Source: Hydrogenovibrio sp049975065
GTDB taxonomy: Bacteria; Pseudomonadota; Gammaproteobacteria; Thiomicrospirales; Thiomicrospiraceae
Direction: 5' to 3' (one strand)
NCBI GenBank assembly: GCA_049975065.1
Contig: JBNGDN010000004.1
DNA length: 55,811 nt
Positions 25,833 through 33,652 of the stretch are shown here, one piece after another. The translations under genes were made by a program, and so were the position numbers. The notes beneath the pieces were generated by a model. That model was not told the origin of the DNA. It did no database searches and saw only the letters and a list, made by a program, of their open reading frames with translations. Position 1 is the first letter of the stretch; every line of letters begins with the position of its first letter.

Positions 25833-27017
25833 ATGAAACCCAATCGAACACTGCCCGAACCACCGTCAGAGCTTCAAACCCGCAGTCAGCAATTAACCGA
25901 AAAAATTCGCCAGTCATTAAAACGCTATGGCGCCTTGAGTTTTGCGCATTATATGGAGCTAGCGCTTTATATGCCGCAATTCGGTTATTACGCCAGTGGT
26001 CTGCCGAAAATTGGGGCGCAAGGGGATTTTATAACGGCGCCGGAGATTTCGCCGATTTTTTCACGTTGTCTGGCGCGTCAGGCCGAGCAGATACTGAAGC
26101 GCTTGGAAACGCCGAATCTCATCGAGTTTGGGGCTGGAAAAGGCACCATGGCCAGAGATATTTTGCTGGAATTGCACGCCTTGCAGCAGCCGGTTGATCA
26201 GTATTACATTATCGAACTCAGTGCGGATTTGCGCCAGCGACAGACTGAAACGCTGCAAAGCTTGCCTGCGGGTGTGTTTGAAAAAGTGGTTTGGCTGGAT
26301 CGTTTACCCGATAAACCCTTGCAAGCGGTGGTGTTGGCCAATGAGGTGCTGGACGCCATGCCGGTGGAAAAATTGCGTTTTGAGCGAGATCAAAGCTTGT
26401 TGGGCTATGTCGATTACAACGAAAGCCGACAGCGGTTTGAATGGCAATATCAACCGATTACCGATCGTCAACTGCAAAAAGCCAGCAATGCCATTCTCAA
26501 GCAAATCGGCGAGCCTAGTCCCCAAGGCTATGAGACGGAAATCAATTTAAACATTCAGCCTTGGCTGAAATCGCTTTCCGACTGCCTCACAGCCGGTGCC
26601 GTGTTGCTGGTGGACTACGGTTACACTCGGCGAGAGTATTATCAACCGGCGCGTCGCATGGGCACCTTGCGCTGTCACTATCAGCATCGCGCCCACAGTG
26701 ATCCCTTCTTTTACCCAGGCTTGCAGGATATTACCGCGCACGTGGATTTTACCGCCGTGGCGGAGTCGGCGTTTCATGCCGGGTTTAAGATTGCCGGTTT
26801 TACCACCCAGGCGCATTTTTTAATGAGCAGTGGTTTACTGGAAATGTCGGCCGATGCGGAAAGTCACATTACCGAGTCACTGAAAGTGGCGCAGCAAATC
26901 AAAACCCTGACCTTACCGGACGAAATGGGCGAAAGCTTTAAAGTCATTGCACTGACCAAAGGGTGCGATTTATCGTTAATGGGCTTTAAGCTTCGCGATT
27001 TACGCCACCAGCTGTAA
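25833..27017 (+). CDS. SAM-dependent methyltransferase, MidA/NDUFAF7 family
   Basis: This 394-residue protein, from the ATG at 25833, belongs to the PF02636 family. In mitochondria the homologue NDUFAF7 dimethylates an arginine of a complex I subunit; the bacterial target is not established. The family opening AHYMELALYMPQFGYYASGLPKIGAQGDFITAPEISPIF is clear, followed by the SAM-binding motif EFGAGKGTMARDIL and the VVLANEVLDAMPVE loop. The conserved LLVDYGYTRREYY segment also fits. The ORF is open 38 codons upstream, but that region contains the promoter TATAAT. uppP follows after 34 bases, probably cotranscribed. Confidence 0.9.
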   Translation: MKPNRTLPEPPSELQTRSQQLTEKIRQSLKRYGALSFAHYMELALYMPQFGYYASGLPKIGAQGDFITAPEISPIFSRCLARQAEQILKRLETPNLIEFGAGKGTMARDILLELHALQQPVDQYYIIELSADLRQRQTETLQSLPAGVFEKVVWLDRLPDKPLQAVVLANEVLDAMPVEKLRFERDQSLLGYVDYNESRQRFEWQYQPITDRQLQKASNAILKQIGEPSPQGYETEINLNIQPWLKSLSDCLTAGAVLLVDYGYTRREYYQPARRMGTLRCHYQHRAHSDPFFYPGLQDITAHVDFTAVAESAFHAGFKIAGFTTQAHFLMSSGLLEMSADAESHITESLKVAQQIKTLTLPDEMGESFKVIALTKGCDLSLMGFKLRDLRHQL

Positions 27018-27051
27018 ACACTTGGCAATTTTCTAACCGAAAGGAAACGAC

Positions 27052-27861
27052 ATGGAAGAAACAATGGATTGGATTCAGATTGCTTGGCTGGCGATTATTC
27101 AGGGGCTGACCGAGTTTTTACCGATTTCCAGCTCTGGGCATTTAATTCTGATGCCGCAGCTATTTGGCTGGCCGGATCAGGGATTGGCGTTTGATGTGGC
27201 GGTGCATATCGGCACCTTAACGGCGGTGTTGTGGTATTTTCGTCAGGATGTCTGGTACATGACCCGAGATTGGAGCCAGTCGTTAGTGACTCGCCAGCCG
27301 ACCAGCAACAGTCGTCTGGCCTGGTGGGTGATTTTGGCGACGATCCCAGCGGTAGCGTTCGGGCTGGTCATCAATAACGGCTTGGAAAACAGTTTGCGCG
27401 ATCCGTTGATTATTGCCGCCACCACCATCGGTTTCGGGGCCTTGCTGTGGTGGTCGGATGTCAAAGGCCAGCGTATTCGCGACGAACACAGTTTGCGCTT
27501 TAAAGACATCGTCATTATCGGCTTGGCGCAGGCGCTGGCACTGATTCCGGGCACGTCGCGTTCCGGCATTACCATGACGGCGGCGCTGATGTTGGGTTTG
27601 ACCCGTGAAGCGGCGGCGCGTTTTTCCTTTCTGCTGTCGATTCCGATTATTCTGGGTGCGGGGCTGCTGAAACTGCGGGATCTGCTCAAAAGTGACTTGC
27701 CGGTGGACTGGACGGCAATGATTGCGGGGGTGATTATTTCCGCTGTCACCGCTTATATTGTCATAGCGCTGTTTTTAAAATGGATTAACACCATTGGCAT
27801 GGCGCCTTTTGCTTGGTATCGTTTTGCATTGGGTGCCTTGTTATTGGTGCTCTTTTTGTAA
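27052..27861 (+). CDS. uppP: undecaprenyl-diphosphate phosphatase
   Basis: This 269-residue polytopic membrane protein is the BacA/UppP type, which recycles the undecaprenyl carrier needed for cell-wall synthesis. Catalytic motifs are present: QGLTEFLPISSSGHL (residues 18-32) with the conserved Glu, and PGTSRSGITM with the catalytic Arg. About eight helices are predicted. AAGGAA six bases before the ATG supports the start. It lies between the midA-like gene and nnrD on the same strand with 34-base gaps on both sides. Confidence 0.96.
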   Translation: MEETMDWIQIAWLAIIQGLTEFLPISSSGHLILMPQLFGWPDQGLAFDVAVHIGTLTAVLWYFRQDVWYMTRDWSQSLVTRQPTSNSRLAWWVILATIPAVAFGLVINNGLENSLRDPLIIAATTIGFGALLWWSDVKGQRIRDEHSLRFKDIVIIGLAQALALIPGTSRSGITMTAALMLGLTREAAARFSFLLSIPIILGAGLLKLRDLLKSDLPVDWTAMIAGVIISAVTAYIVIALFLKWINTIGMAPFAWYRFALGALLLVLFL

Positions 27862-27895
27862 TACGAACAGCGTTCGTTAGCCTTAGGAGAGGCCG

Positions 27896-29362
27896 ATGTC
27901 TCAATTGGATTTTTACAGCGCACAGCAAGCTCAGGCCATTGATCGCTTTGCCATCGAAACCCAGAAAATACCAGGCCTGCTGCTGATGAAGCGTGCCGCT
28001 TATTTCGCCTATCAAACCTTGAAAAATCACTATCCCGAGGCTGAAAATATTTTGGTATTGGGCGGGACGGGTCAGAACGGCGGAGACGGCTGGATGTTGG
28101 CGCAATACGCCCTGTTGGAAGGGCGACAGGTGACGGCGGTGTGTCTAGGAGACGAAGCCCGAATTCACGGCGATGCTCGTACCGTTTTAGAAGAGTTGAA
28201 GGCATTAGGTGCGGGGCTGAACGATTTTCAGGCAGCGTCTTTATCGCAGGCGGATTTGGTGGTGGATGCGGTGTTTGGCATAGGTTTGAATCAGCCGGTT
28301 TCCGGCGCACTGGCCGAGGTGTTTCAACAGGTCAATGCGGCCGCCAAACCGGTTCTCGCATTGGATGTGCCCAGCGGATTGCAAGCCGATACCGGTGCCA
28401 TTCTCGGTCAGGCGATCCGTGCCGAACGCACCTGCAGCTTCATTACCCAAAAGCCCGGCCTTTATACCCATCTGGGACCAGAAACCGCCGGAAAGATTCA
28501 CTACAGTCCTTTGTTTTTGAGCCGAGAAACCTATGAGCCGTTCATGCCGGTGGCGCAGAATCATACCTTGAAACACTGGCTGGCGCAGCGTCCCGCTGTG
28601 ACGGCGTCCAGTCACAAAGGGCGTCAGGGTACGGTGTTGTTACTGGGCGGTAACCACCATATGATGGGGGCGATTCAGCTGGCGGGGCTGGCGGCCTTGA
28701 CCAGCGGAGCAGGCCTGGTCAAAATCGTCACGCAACCGGAGCATTTGGTGGCCTTGACGCAGGCGCAACCCGAATTGATGACGTATTCAGACGAAGCGCT
28801 TTCAACTCTGCTTGAGCAGGCCAAAGCGATTGGCATCGGTCCCGGCTTGGGGCAGGATGATTGGGCGCAATCATTAATGCAAACGATCTTGACCCACGAA
28901 CAGCCGAAAGTGGTGGATGCGGATGCGTTGAATCTATTGGCAACACAGCCGCAGAAACGCCAGGACTGGGTGTTAACACCGCACCCGGGTGAAGCCGCGC
29001 GGCTGTTAAACAGCACCCCTGAAGCGGTGCAACAGGATCGTTTCAAAGCCATTAGTGACTTGCAACAGCGTTACGGTGGGGTGGTGGTGTTAAAAGGTAA
29101 TGGCACGCTGGTGTTCGATGGTGAACGCATGGAGTTGTGTACCGCGGGCAATGCCGGTATGGCGGTGGGCGGCATGGGGGATGTGCTCACCGGTGCCATC
29201 AGCCGTTTTCTGGCGCAAGGCATGAGCTTATTTGAGGCTGCCTGTTTAGGGGTGTCGCTGCATGCACACAGTGGCGATGCCTTGGCGCATCAGCGCAGTC
29301 AGGCCGGGGTGATTCCATCCGATTTGGCGCTGACCATGAGCCAGCTGATGCGTTACGGCTGA
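27896..29362 (+). CDS. nnrD: bifunctional NAD(P)H-hydrate epimerase / ADP-dependent dehydratase
   Basis: This 488-residue fused repair enzyme restores damaged NAD(P)HX to NAD(P)H. The N-terminal epimerase domain (YjeF_N, residues 1-215) has GGTGQNGGDGW. The C-terminal dehydratase domain (carbohydrate-kinase fold) has KGNGTLVFDG and the catalytic GNAGMAVGGMGDVLTG near residue 425. An AGGAGAGG ribosome site sits just before the ATG. Its 3' end overlaps the convergent purK by ten bases. In many gammaproteobacteria this gene neighbours tsaE; here it follows uppP. Confidence 0.96.
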   Translation: MSQLDFYSAQQAQAIDRFAIETQKIPGLLLMKRAAYFAYQTLKNHYPEAENILVLGGTGQNGGDGWMLAQYALLEGRQVTAVCLGDEARIHGDARTVLEELKALGAGLNDFQAASLSQADLVVDAVFGIGLNQPVSGALAEVFQQVNAAAKPVLALDVPSGLQADTGAILGQAIRAERTCSFITQKPGLYTHLGPETAGKIHYSPLFLSRETYEPFMPVAQNHTLKHWLAQRPAVTASSHKGRQGTVLLLGGNHHMMGAIQLAGLAALTSGAGLVKIVTQPEHLVALTQAQPELMTYSDEALSTLLEQAKAIGIGPGLGQDDWAQSLMQTILTHEQPKVVDADALNLLATQPQKRQDWVLTPHPGEAARLLNSTPEAVQQDRFKAISDLQQRYGGVVVLKGNGTLVFDGERMELCTAGNAGMAVGGMGDVLTGAISRFLAQGMSLFEAACLGVSLHAHSGDALAHQRSQAGVIPSDLALTMSQLMRYG

Positions 29363-30465
29363 TCGGTGTTCGGTAAAAACGCCTGTAATTGTTTAAACTG
29401 CTCATACAGGGCGTCTTCAGAGTCGGCCACCAGATTGATATGCCCCAATTTGCGTCCGGCTCTTTCGGCTTTATCGTACAGGTGCAAAAACGCATTGGGC
29501 ATTTTCAACACCTCTTGTACCGGACCGGTTTCACCAATAATATTAATCATTGCCGCTACGGGTTGGCGGGGAGAGGTGTCACCCAACGGCAGGCCGGTAA
29601 TGGCGCGAATGTGGTTTTCAAACTGACTGGTTAAAGCCCCTTCAATCGTCCAGTGACCGGAATTGTGCACCCGCGGTGCCATTTCATTAGCCACCAATCC
29701 ATCGCGGGTTTCAAATAACTCCAAGGTGAGTACGCCGACGTGATCGAGCGCATCCAGTAGGGCCTGCATATAGGTTTCCGCTTGGGTTTGAATGGCCTTG
29801 GAGATCTGCCGTGCCGGGGCGATGGTGTAGCGCAAAATACCGTCGTGATGGACGTTTTGCACCAGCGGATAATAAACGTGTTCATTATGCGCGTTGCGCA
29901 CCGCCACAATCGACAGCTCGCGGCTGAATTCGATAAAGCCTTCCAAAATCAGTTCGCGCCCACCGATTTTCTGCCAGGCCTGGTCGATTTGGCTGGCTTC
30001 CTTCAAGACAAACTGACCTTTACCGTCATAGCCTTCGGTGGTGGTTTTCAGCACCGCCGGTAGGCCGATTTCCGCCACCGCCAGTTTTAAATTTTCCAGT
30101 GAATCCACCAGTCGGTAAGGCGCACAGGGAATGCTCAAGTCGTCAAACAAGGCTTTTTCGCGGCCGCGATGCTGGGCGTGATACAGCGATTTTTCGCCCG
30201 GATACACCGGCGTGGAGCGTGCGATTTCGCGCACCATTTCCACAGACGTGTTCTCGCTTTCATAGGTCATGACGTCGGAAAAGGCGACCAGCTCATTGAG
30301 CGACGCCATTTCATCCGTATACAGTTTGCCCAGTAATGCCGATGGCTCGTCCTGTGATGCGCCTAAAAAAGCAAATTTCTGCCCGAGTGGATAACCGGCA
30401 ATCGCCAGCATCCGTCCGAGTTGACCCGCGCCCAAAACGCCAATTTTGTGTGTGATTGGTGTCAT
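29353..30465 (-). CDS. purK: 5-(carboxyamino)imidazole ribonucleotide synthase
   Basis: This 370-residue ATP-grasp enzyme makes N5-CAIR from AIR, ATP and bicarbonate in purine synthesis. The start MTPITHKIGVLGAGQLGRML is typical. ATP-grasp elements such as PAVLKTTTEGYDGKGQFVL and the metal-binding NEMAPRVHNSGHWTIEGALTSQFENH are intact. purE lies upstream on the same strand with a gap of about 104 bases, in the usual purE-purK order. A CCAGGCCTGG at 29974 encodes Gln-Ala-Trp within the central domain. Confidence 0.97.
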   Translation of the reverse strand: MTPITHKIGVLGAGQLGRMLAIAGYPLGQKFAFLGASQDEPSALLGKLYTDEMASLNELVAFSDVMTYESENTSVEMVREIARSTPVYPGEKSLYHAQHRGREKALFDDLSIPCAPYRLVDSLENLKLAVAEIGLPAVLKTTTEGYDGKGQFVLKEASQIDQAWQKIGGRELILEGFIEFSRELSIVAVRNAHNEHVYYPLVQNVHHDGILRYTIAPARQISKAIQTQAETYMQALLDALDHVGVLTLELFETRDGLVANEMAPRVHNSGHWTIEGALTSQFENHIRAITGLPLGDTSPRQPVAAMINIIGETGPVQEVLKMPNAFLHLYDKAERAGRKLGHINLVADSEDALYEQFKQLQAFLPNTDQP

Positions 30466-30569
30466 TTATGATTCCTTGCGAACTGTAATGAAATGGTGTC
30501 CCGCCGTGCCACTGGGTTCGGCTGGGATCATTTTACGTGAAAAGGCGGGAAGCGGGAAGTTGGTTGGTT

Positions 30570-31109
30570 TCAGTCGAACCGTGGATCGGAATTTTCGAGC
30601 ACAAAGCGCGTTTGCGCTTCGCGAAAGTCGCGAACGGCTTCAAGGATTTCGGGGCGGTGTTTTCCGACGATTTGTGCCGCCAGAATACCGGCATTTTTGG
30701 CACCGGCGTCACCGATGGCCAAGGTGCCGACCGGAATCCCGCCGGGCATTTGTACGATGGACAAGAGCGAGTCTTCGCCGCTTAATGCGCGTGATTGCAC
30801 CGGCACACCCAGCACCGGCACCAGCGTTTTAGCGGCCACCATGCCCGGTAAGTGTGCTGCGCCACCTGCCCCGGCGATAATCACCTGCAAGCCGCGAGCT
30901 TCGGCCGTTTCAGCGTACTCAAACATCAAATCCGGCGTGCGATGCGCGGACACCACTTTTACCTCAAACGGCACCCCAAACTGGGTCAGCATGGCCACGG
31001 CGTTTTCCATGGTCGGCCAATCGGATTTGGAACCCATAATGACACCCACCAGTGGGGTTTCATGTGAAACGGTTTTCGGGGTTTTTACAGTCGTTGCCAA
31101 GGTCGCCAT
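30570..31109 (-). CDS. purE: N5-CAIR mutase, class I PurE
   Basis: This PurE enzyme converts N5-CAIR to CAIR and works directly with PurK. The ATG at 31109 is preferred to a GTG at 31118, because the GTG itself forms part of the AGGTG ribosome site. The 179-residue protein has the class I motifs MGSKSDWPTMENA, SAHRTPD and GAGGAAHLPGMVAA, and the GALAIG-like PVGTLAIGDAGAKNAG segment. About 19 extra residues precede the core. Upstream of it is the ArsR-rhodanese gene's 3' end, about 97 bases away on the same strand. Confidence 0.96.
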   Translation of the reverse strand: MATLATTVKTPKTVSHETPLVGVIMGSKSDWPTMENAVAMLTQFGVPFEVKVVSAHRTPDLMFEYAETAEARGLQVIIAGAGGAAHLPGMVAAKTLVPVLGVPVQSRALSGEDSLLSIVQMPGGIPVGTLAIGDAGAKNAGILAAQIVGKHRPEILEAVRDFREAQTRFVLENSDPRFD

Positions 31110-31205
31110 TGAATGCACCTGTTTTGGAAAAAACAGTAAATTTTACATGACTGCACAAAAAAGGCAAGAAAAACAAATGACAAGAAAAACAAATGATTTA
31201 GAGGA

Positions 31206-31856
31206 CTAGGATCGAGTGGCTTGCCATTCTGGATAACCTTCCAACAAGCGTTTGGCCTGAAAACCTTGATCGAGTAAGGTTTTGACGGCCTCATGCGACC
31301 ACATACAGTAAGGTCCGCGACAATAGACAATCACCGGTTGATGACTGTCCAGTTCGGACAGTTTGTCGTTTAGATGATCCATGGGGACATTAATGGCGTT
31401 GGGCAAATGCCCGGCCTGAAATTCATCCGGCGGACGAACATCCAGTAATGTGAACGGCTGTTGCGCTTTGTGCATCTGGTTGAGAGCGGTTAATGAAATC
31501 GGTTCGAAAGGGGTGTCGGGTTGCAGGTGTTCCCGGAGTAATGTGTGCATCGCGGCCAGCTGGGTTTCCGCCACGTCGCGCAAGGTGACAATCAAGCGAA
31601 AAACCGATGCATCGCTGAGGGCATAAATCACTCGTAACCCCGCTTTACGGTTTTTCACCAGGCCTGCCTGTTTCAGCGTTTGTAAGTGTTTGGAAACATT
31701 GGCGACGCTCAGCCCGAGTTTTTGATGCAAGGTGTCCACATCGCATTCGCCTTGACTGAGCACGTCTAAAATCATCAGTCGGTTGGCCTGACCCAGGGCT
31801 TTACTGACCTGTGCCAATTGTTCAAAAAGATTACGTTTAAGCGGTTGCGATGTCAT
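31206..31856 (-). CDS. ArsR-family regulator fused to a rhodanese domain
   Basis: This 216-residue fusion has an ArsR-type winged helix at residues 1-100 (LGLSVANVSKHLQTLKQAGLV recognition region) and a rhodanese domain at 120-216, with the active-site loop CRGPYC (Cys179 and Cys184). The metal-binding ELCVCDL of classical ArsR is replaced by ECDVDTL, with only Cys38, so arsenic sensing is unlikely. The rhodanese cysteine suggests response to sulfane sulfur or persulfide, which would suit a sulfur oxidiser; this is inference. It is divergent from an MFS transporter gene, and a perfect 26-nt palindrome lies just before that gene. Confidence 0.9.
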   Translation of the reverse strand: MTSQPLKRNLFEQLAQVSKALGQANRLMILDVLSQGECDVDTLHQKLGLSVANVSKHLQTLKQAGLVKNRKAGLRVIYALSDASVFRLIVTLRDVAETQLAAMHTLLREHLQPDTPFEPISLTALNQMHKAQQPFTLLDVRPPDEFQAGHLPNAINVPMDHLNDKLSELDSHQPVIVYCRGPYCMWSHEAVKTLLDQGFQAKRLLEGYPEWQATRS

Positions 31857-32035
31857 AGCCTGTCATATCAAATCGGACGGATCCATAGGATTTTTTAATC
31901 ATAACACAATACGCCATAAGCGGTTCCGCAGGCTAAGGTTTTGTGCGTTGGGAAGATTAACTGGGTAGCTACAAAGAGTACGCTTGCTTCACGATTGAAA
32001 CACGTAATTAAGTGCATTTTGAATCCTGGCGGGGT

Positions 32036-32061
32036 ATTATTCAACTAATTAGTTGAATAAT
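32036..32061. promoter_or_regulatory. perfect 26-nt palindrome, likely ArsR-type operator
   Basis: Bases 32036-32061 read ATTATTCAACTAA followed by its exact complement TTAGTTGAATAAT. It ends 11 bases before the start codon of the MFS gene, where bound protein would block transcription or translation initiation. The TTCAACT-AGTTGAA half-sites are like those bound by ArsR/SmtB winged-helix dimers. The divergent ArsR-rhodanese protein is the obvious candidate binder. The rest of the 216-base divergent gap shows no other clear element. Confidence 0.7.
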
Positions 32062-32072
32062 TAGGTGTTACC

Positions 32073-33334
32073 ATGAATTACCCCGCTCAAATCGAACATG
32101 GCATCCGTGTCAATGCACACCAAATCACCCAACAGTTGATACAGGTTTTTCTTGTCGGCCTCACCATCGGTATGACTCGCACCGTTCTGCCAGGCCTGGC
32201 CGAAACGGAATTCGGCCTTCAAGCTCAGGCGTTTATGAGTTTGGCGCTGTTTGTGGTGGTCTTTGGTTTGGTCAAGGCGGCCATGAATTTACTGGCGGGG
32301 CATTTGAGTGATCGTTTCGGGCGTCGTCGCCTGTTGGTCATCGGTTGGGTGCTGGCCATTCCGGTGCCGATGTTGATTTTTTATGCGCAATCCTGGTGGT
32401 GGATTATCGCCGCGATGTTCTTTTTGGGCTTGAACCAAGGGCTTTGCTTTGTTGGTCGATGGCGCTGAACAGTAAACTGGATTTAGCCAAGTCCAGCCAG
32501 AAAGGATTGGTGAACGGTTTCAACGAGTTTTCCGGTTACGCCGCCGTCGGTCTGGCCGGTTGGATCACCGCTTTATTAGCCGAACACTATGGCGCACGCG
32601 AAGCCTTGCTGGGGTTTGGATTAGCGGTGATTACGCTGGGGTTATGGCTCGCCATTTGGAAAGTGATGGATACCCACCCTTGGTCGCAATTGCACCAGCA
32701 GCTTCACCGTGATGCTTTGGCGGCGAAGGGCGAAGTTGAGTCGAGTGACACCGTTGGTTTAAAAAGCATGATGCTGTACGCCACCTTCAAACAACCCCAA
32801 TTGATGGCACTGAATCAGGCCGGATTGGTGGAAAAATTCATCGACGCGCTGGTGTGGGTGTTTATGCCGGTGTACTTGATGAGTCAGGCGCAATCGCTGG
32901 TAGACGCCAGTGCCATCATTGCCGTTTATGGTATTGTTTGGGGGGCGTCGCAATTAATCACCGGTCCTTTGTCGGATAAATGGGGTCGTCGTGGTTTAAT
33001 TGTGGGCGGTTTTTGGCTTTGTTCGATCACCAGTCTGGCGTTTGTCTGGGTGGACAGCGTTTGGGCTTGGTCGGTTTTAGCGGCCTTGATGGGGTTTGGA
33101 GTGGCGATGTTGTACCCGACATTGGGTGCGGCGGTGGCGGATGTCAGTGAACCGAAATGGCGTGCCAGTCTATTGGGCATTTATCGCTTCTGGCGCGATT
33201 TCGGATACGCGGCCGGTGCGTTTTTGATGGGCTTATTAGCCTATTACACCGCGTCCGTCGTCTGGCCCTTTTATCTGGTTGGGGGGATGATGTTTTTTTC
33301 AGGTTTATGGGTACTGATTGCATTACGCAAATAA
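32073..33334 (+). pseudogene. MFS transporter broken by a 5-bp duplication (frameshift)
   Basis: Two overlapping frames together encode one 12-helix major facilitator protein of about 418 residues. The first frame (32073-32468) covers helices 1-4, including DRFGRRRLL between helices 2 and 3. The second frame (from about 32452 to 33334) continues with WSMALNSKLDLAKSSQKGLVNGFNEFSGYAAVGLAGW and the second half with DKWGRRG. At 32442-32451 the sequence is CTTTGCTTTG; removing one CTTTG restores NQGLCWSMALN in a single frame. AGGTG precedes the ATG. It is either a real inactivation, a slippage switch or an assembly error. The divergent ArsR-rhodanese gene and the operator-like palindrome suggest it was a sulfur- or metal-regulated exporter. 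Confidence 0.85.
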
Positions 33335-33379
33335 GTGTCGTCTCATCCCTTTGGGTTTCGAGTTTTTCGTTTCGATCGC

Positions 33380-33548
33380 CTAGCCCGAATATTTCACAAA
33401 TTTGTGCTGAGATTGCGCAGGGCATTGGTTTCACAAGGAAATTTTCGAAGAAGTGTCGTATCCACGATTACGACCGACTGAGAAAATATGGCTTGTGGAA
33501 TCAAGGAGCAAGCAAGGTCGGTGCAAATTTGTGAAATATTCGGGCTAG
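33380..33548. mobile_element. 169-bp MITE-like element with 25-bp perfect inverted ends
   Basis: Bases 33380-33404 and 33524-33548 are perfect 25-base inverted repeats whose outer end is CTAGCCCGAATATTTCACAA. The 119-base interior has no ORF of note. A single arm of the same sequence recurs at 39089-39108, and a degenerate arm at 66-90 near the left edge. Size, structure and recurrence fit a non-autonomous transposon-like repeat. No target-site duplication is clearly visible. It sits between the broken MFS gene and prlC. Confidence 0.6.
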
Positions 33549-33585
33549 CTTCGACAGGCTGCCGAGTATATTTTGATATTGCGGT

Positions 33586-33615
33586 TTTTCATTCGGTGAG
33601 TTGATTGGTTATAAT
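33586..33615 (+). promoter_or_regulatory. candidate promoter of prlC
   Basis: TATAAT at 33610-33615 is a perfect -10 box, with TTTTCA (four of six) 18 bases upstream at 33586-33591. It is 38 bases before the ATG of prlC and just outside the inverted-repeat element. Confidence 0.4.
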
Positions 33616-33652
33616 CCATAAACTTTTATATTGGAAGCATTGGACACTTTTC

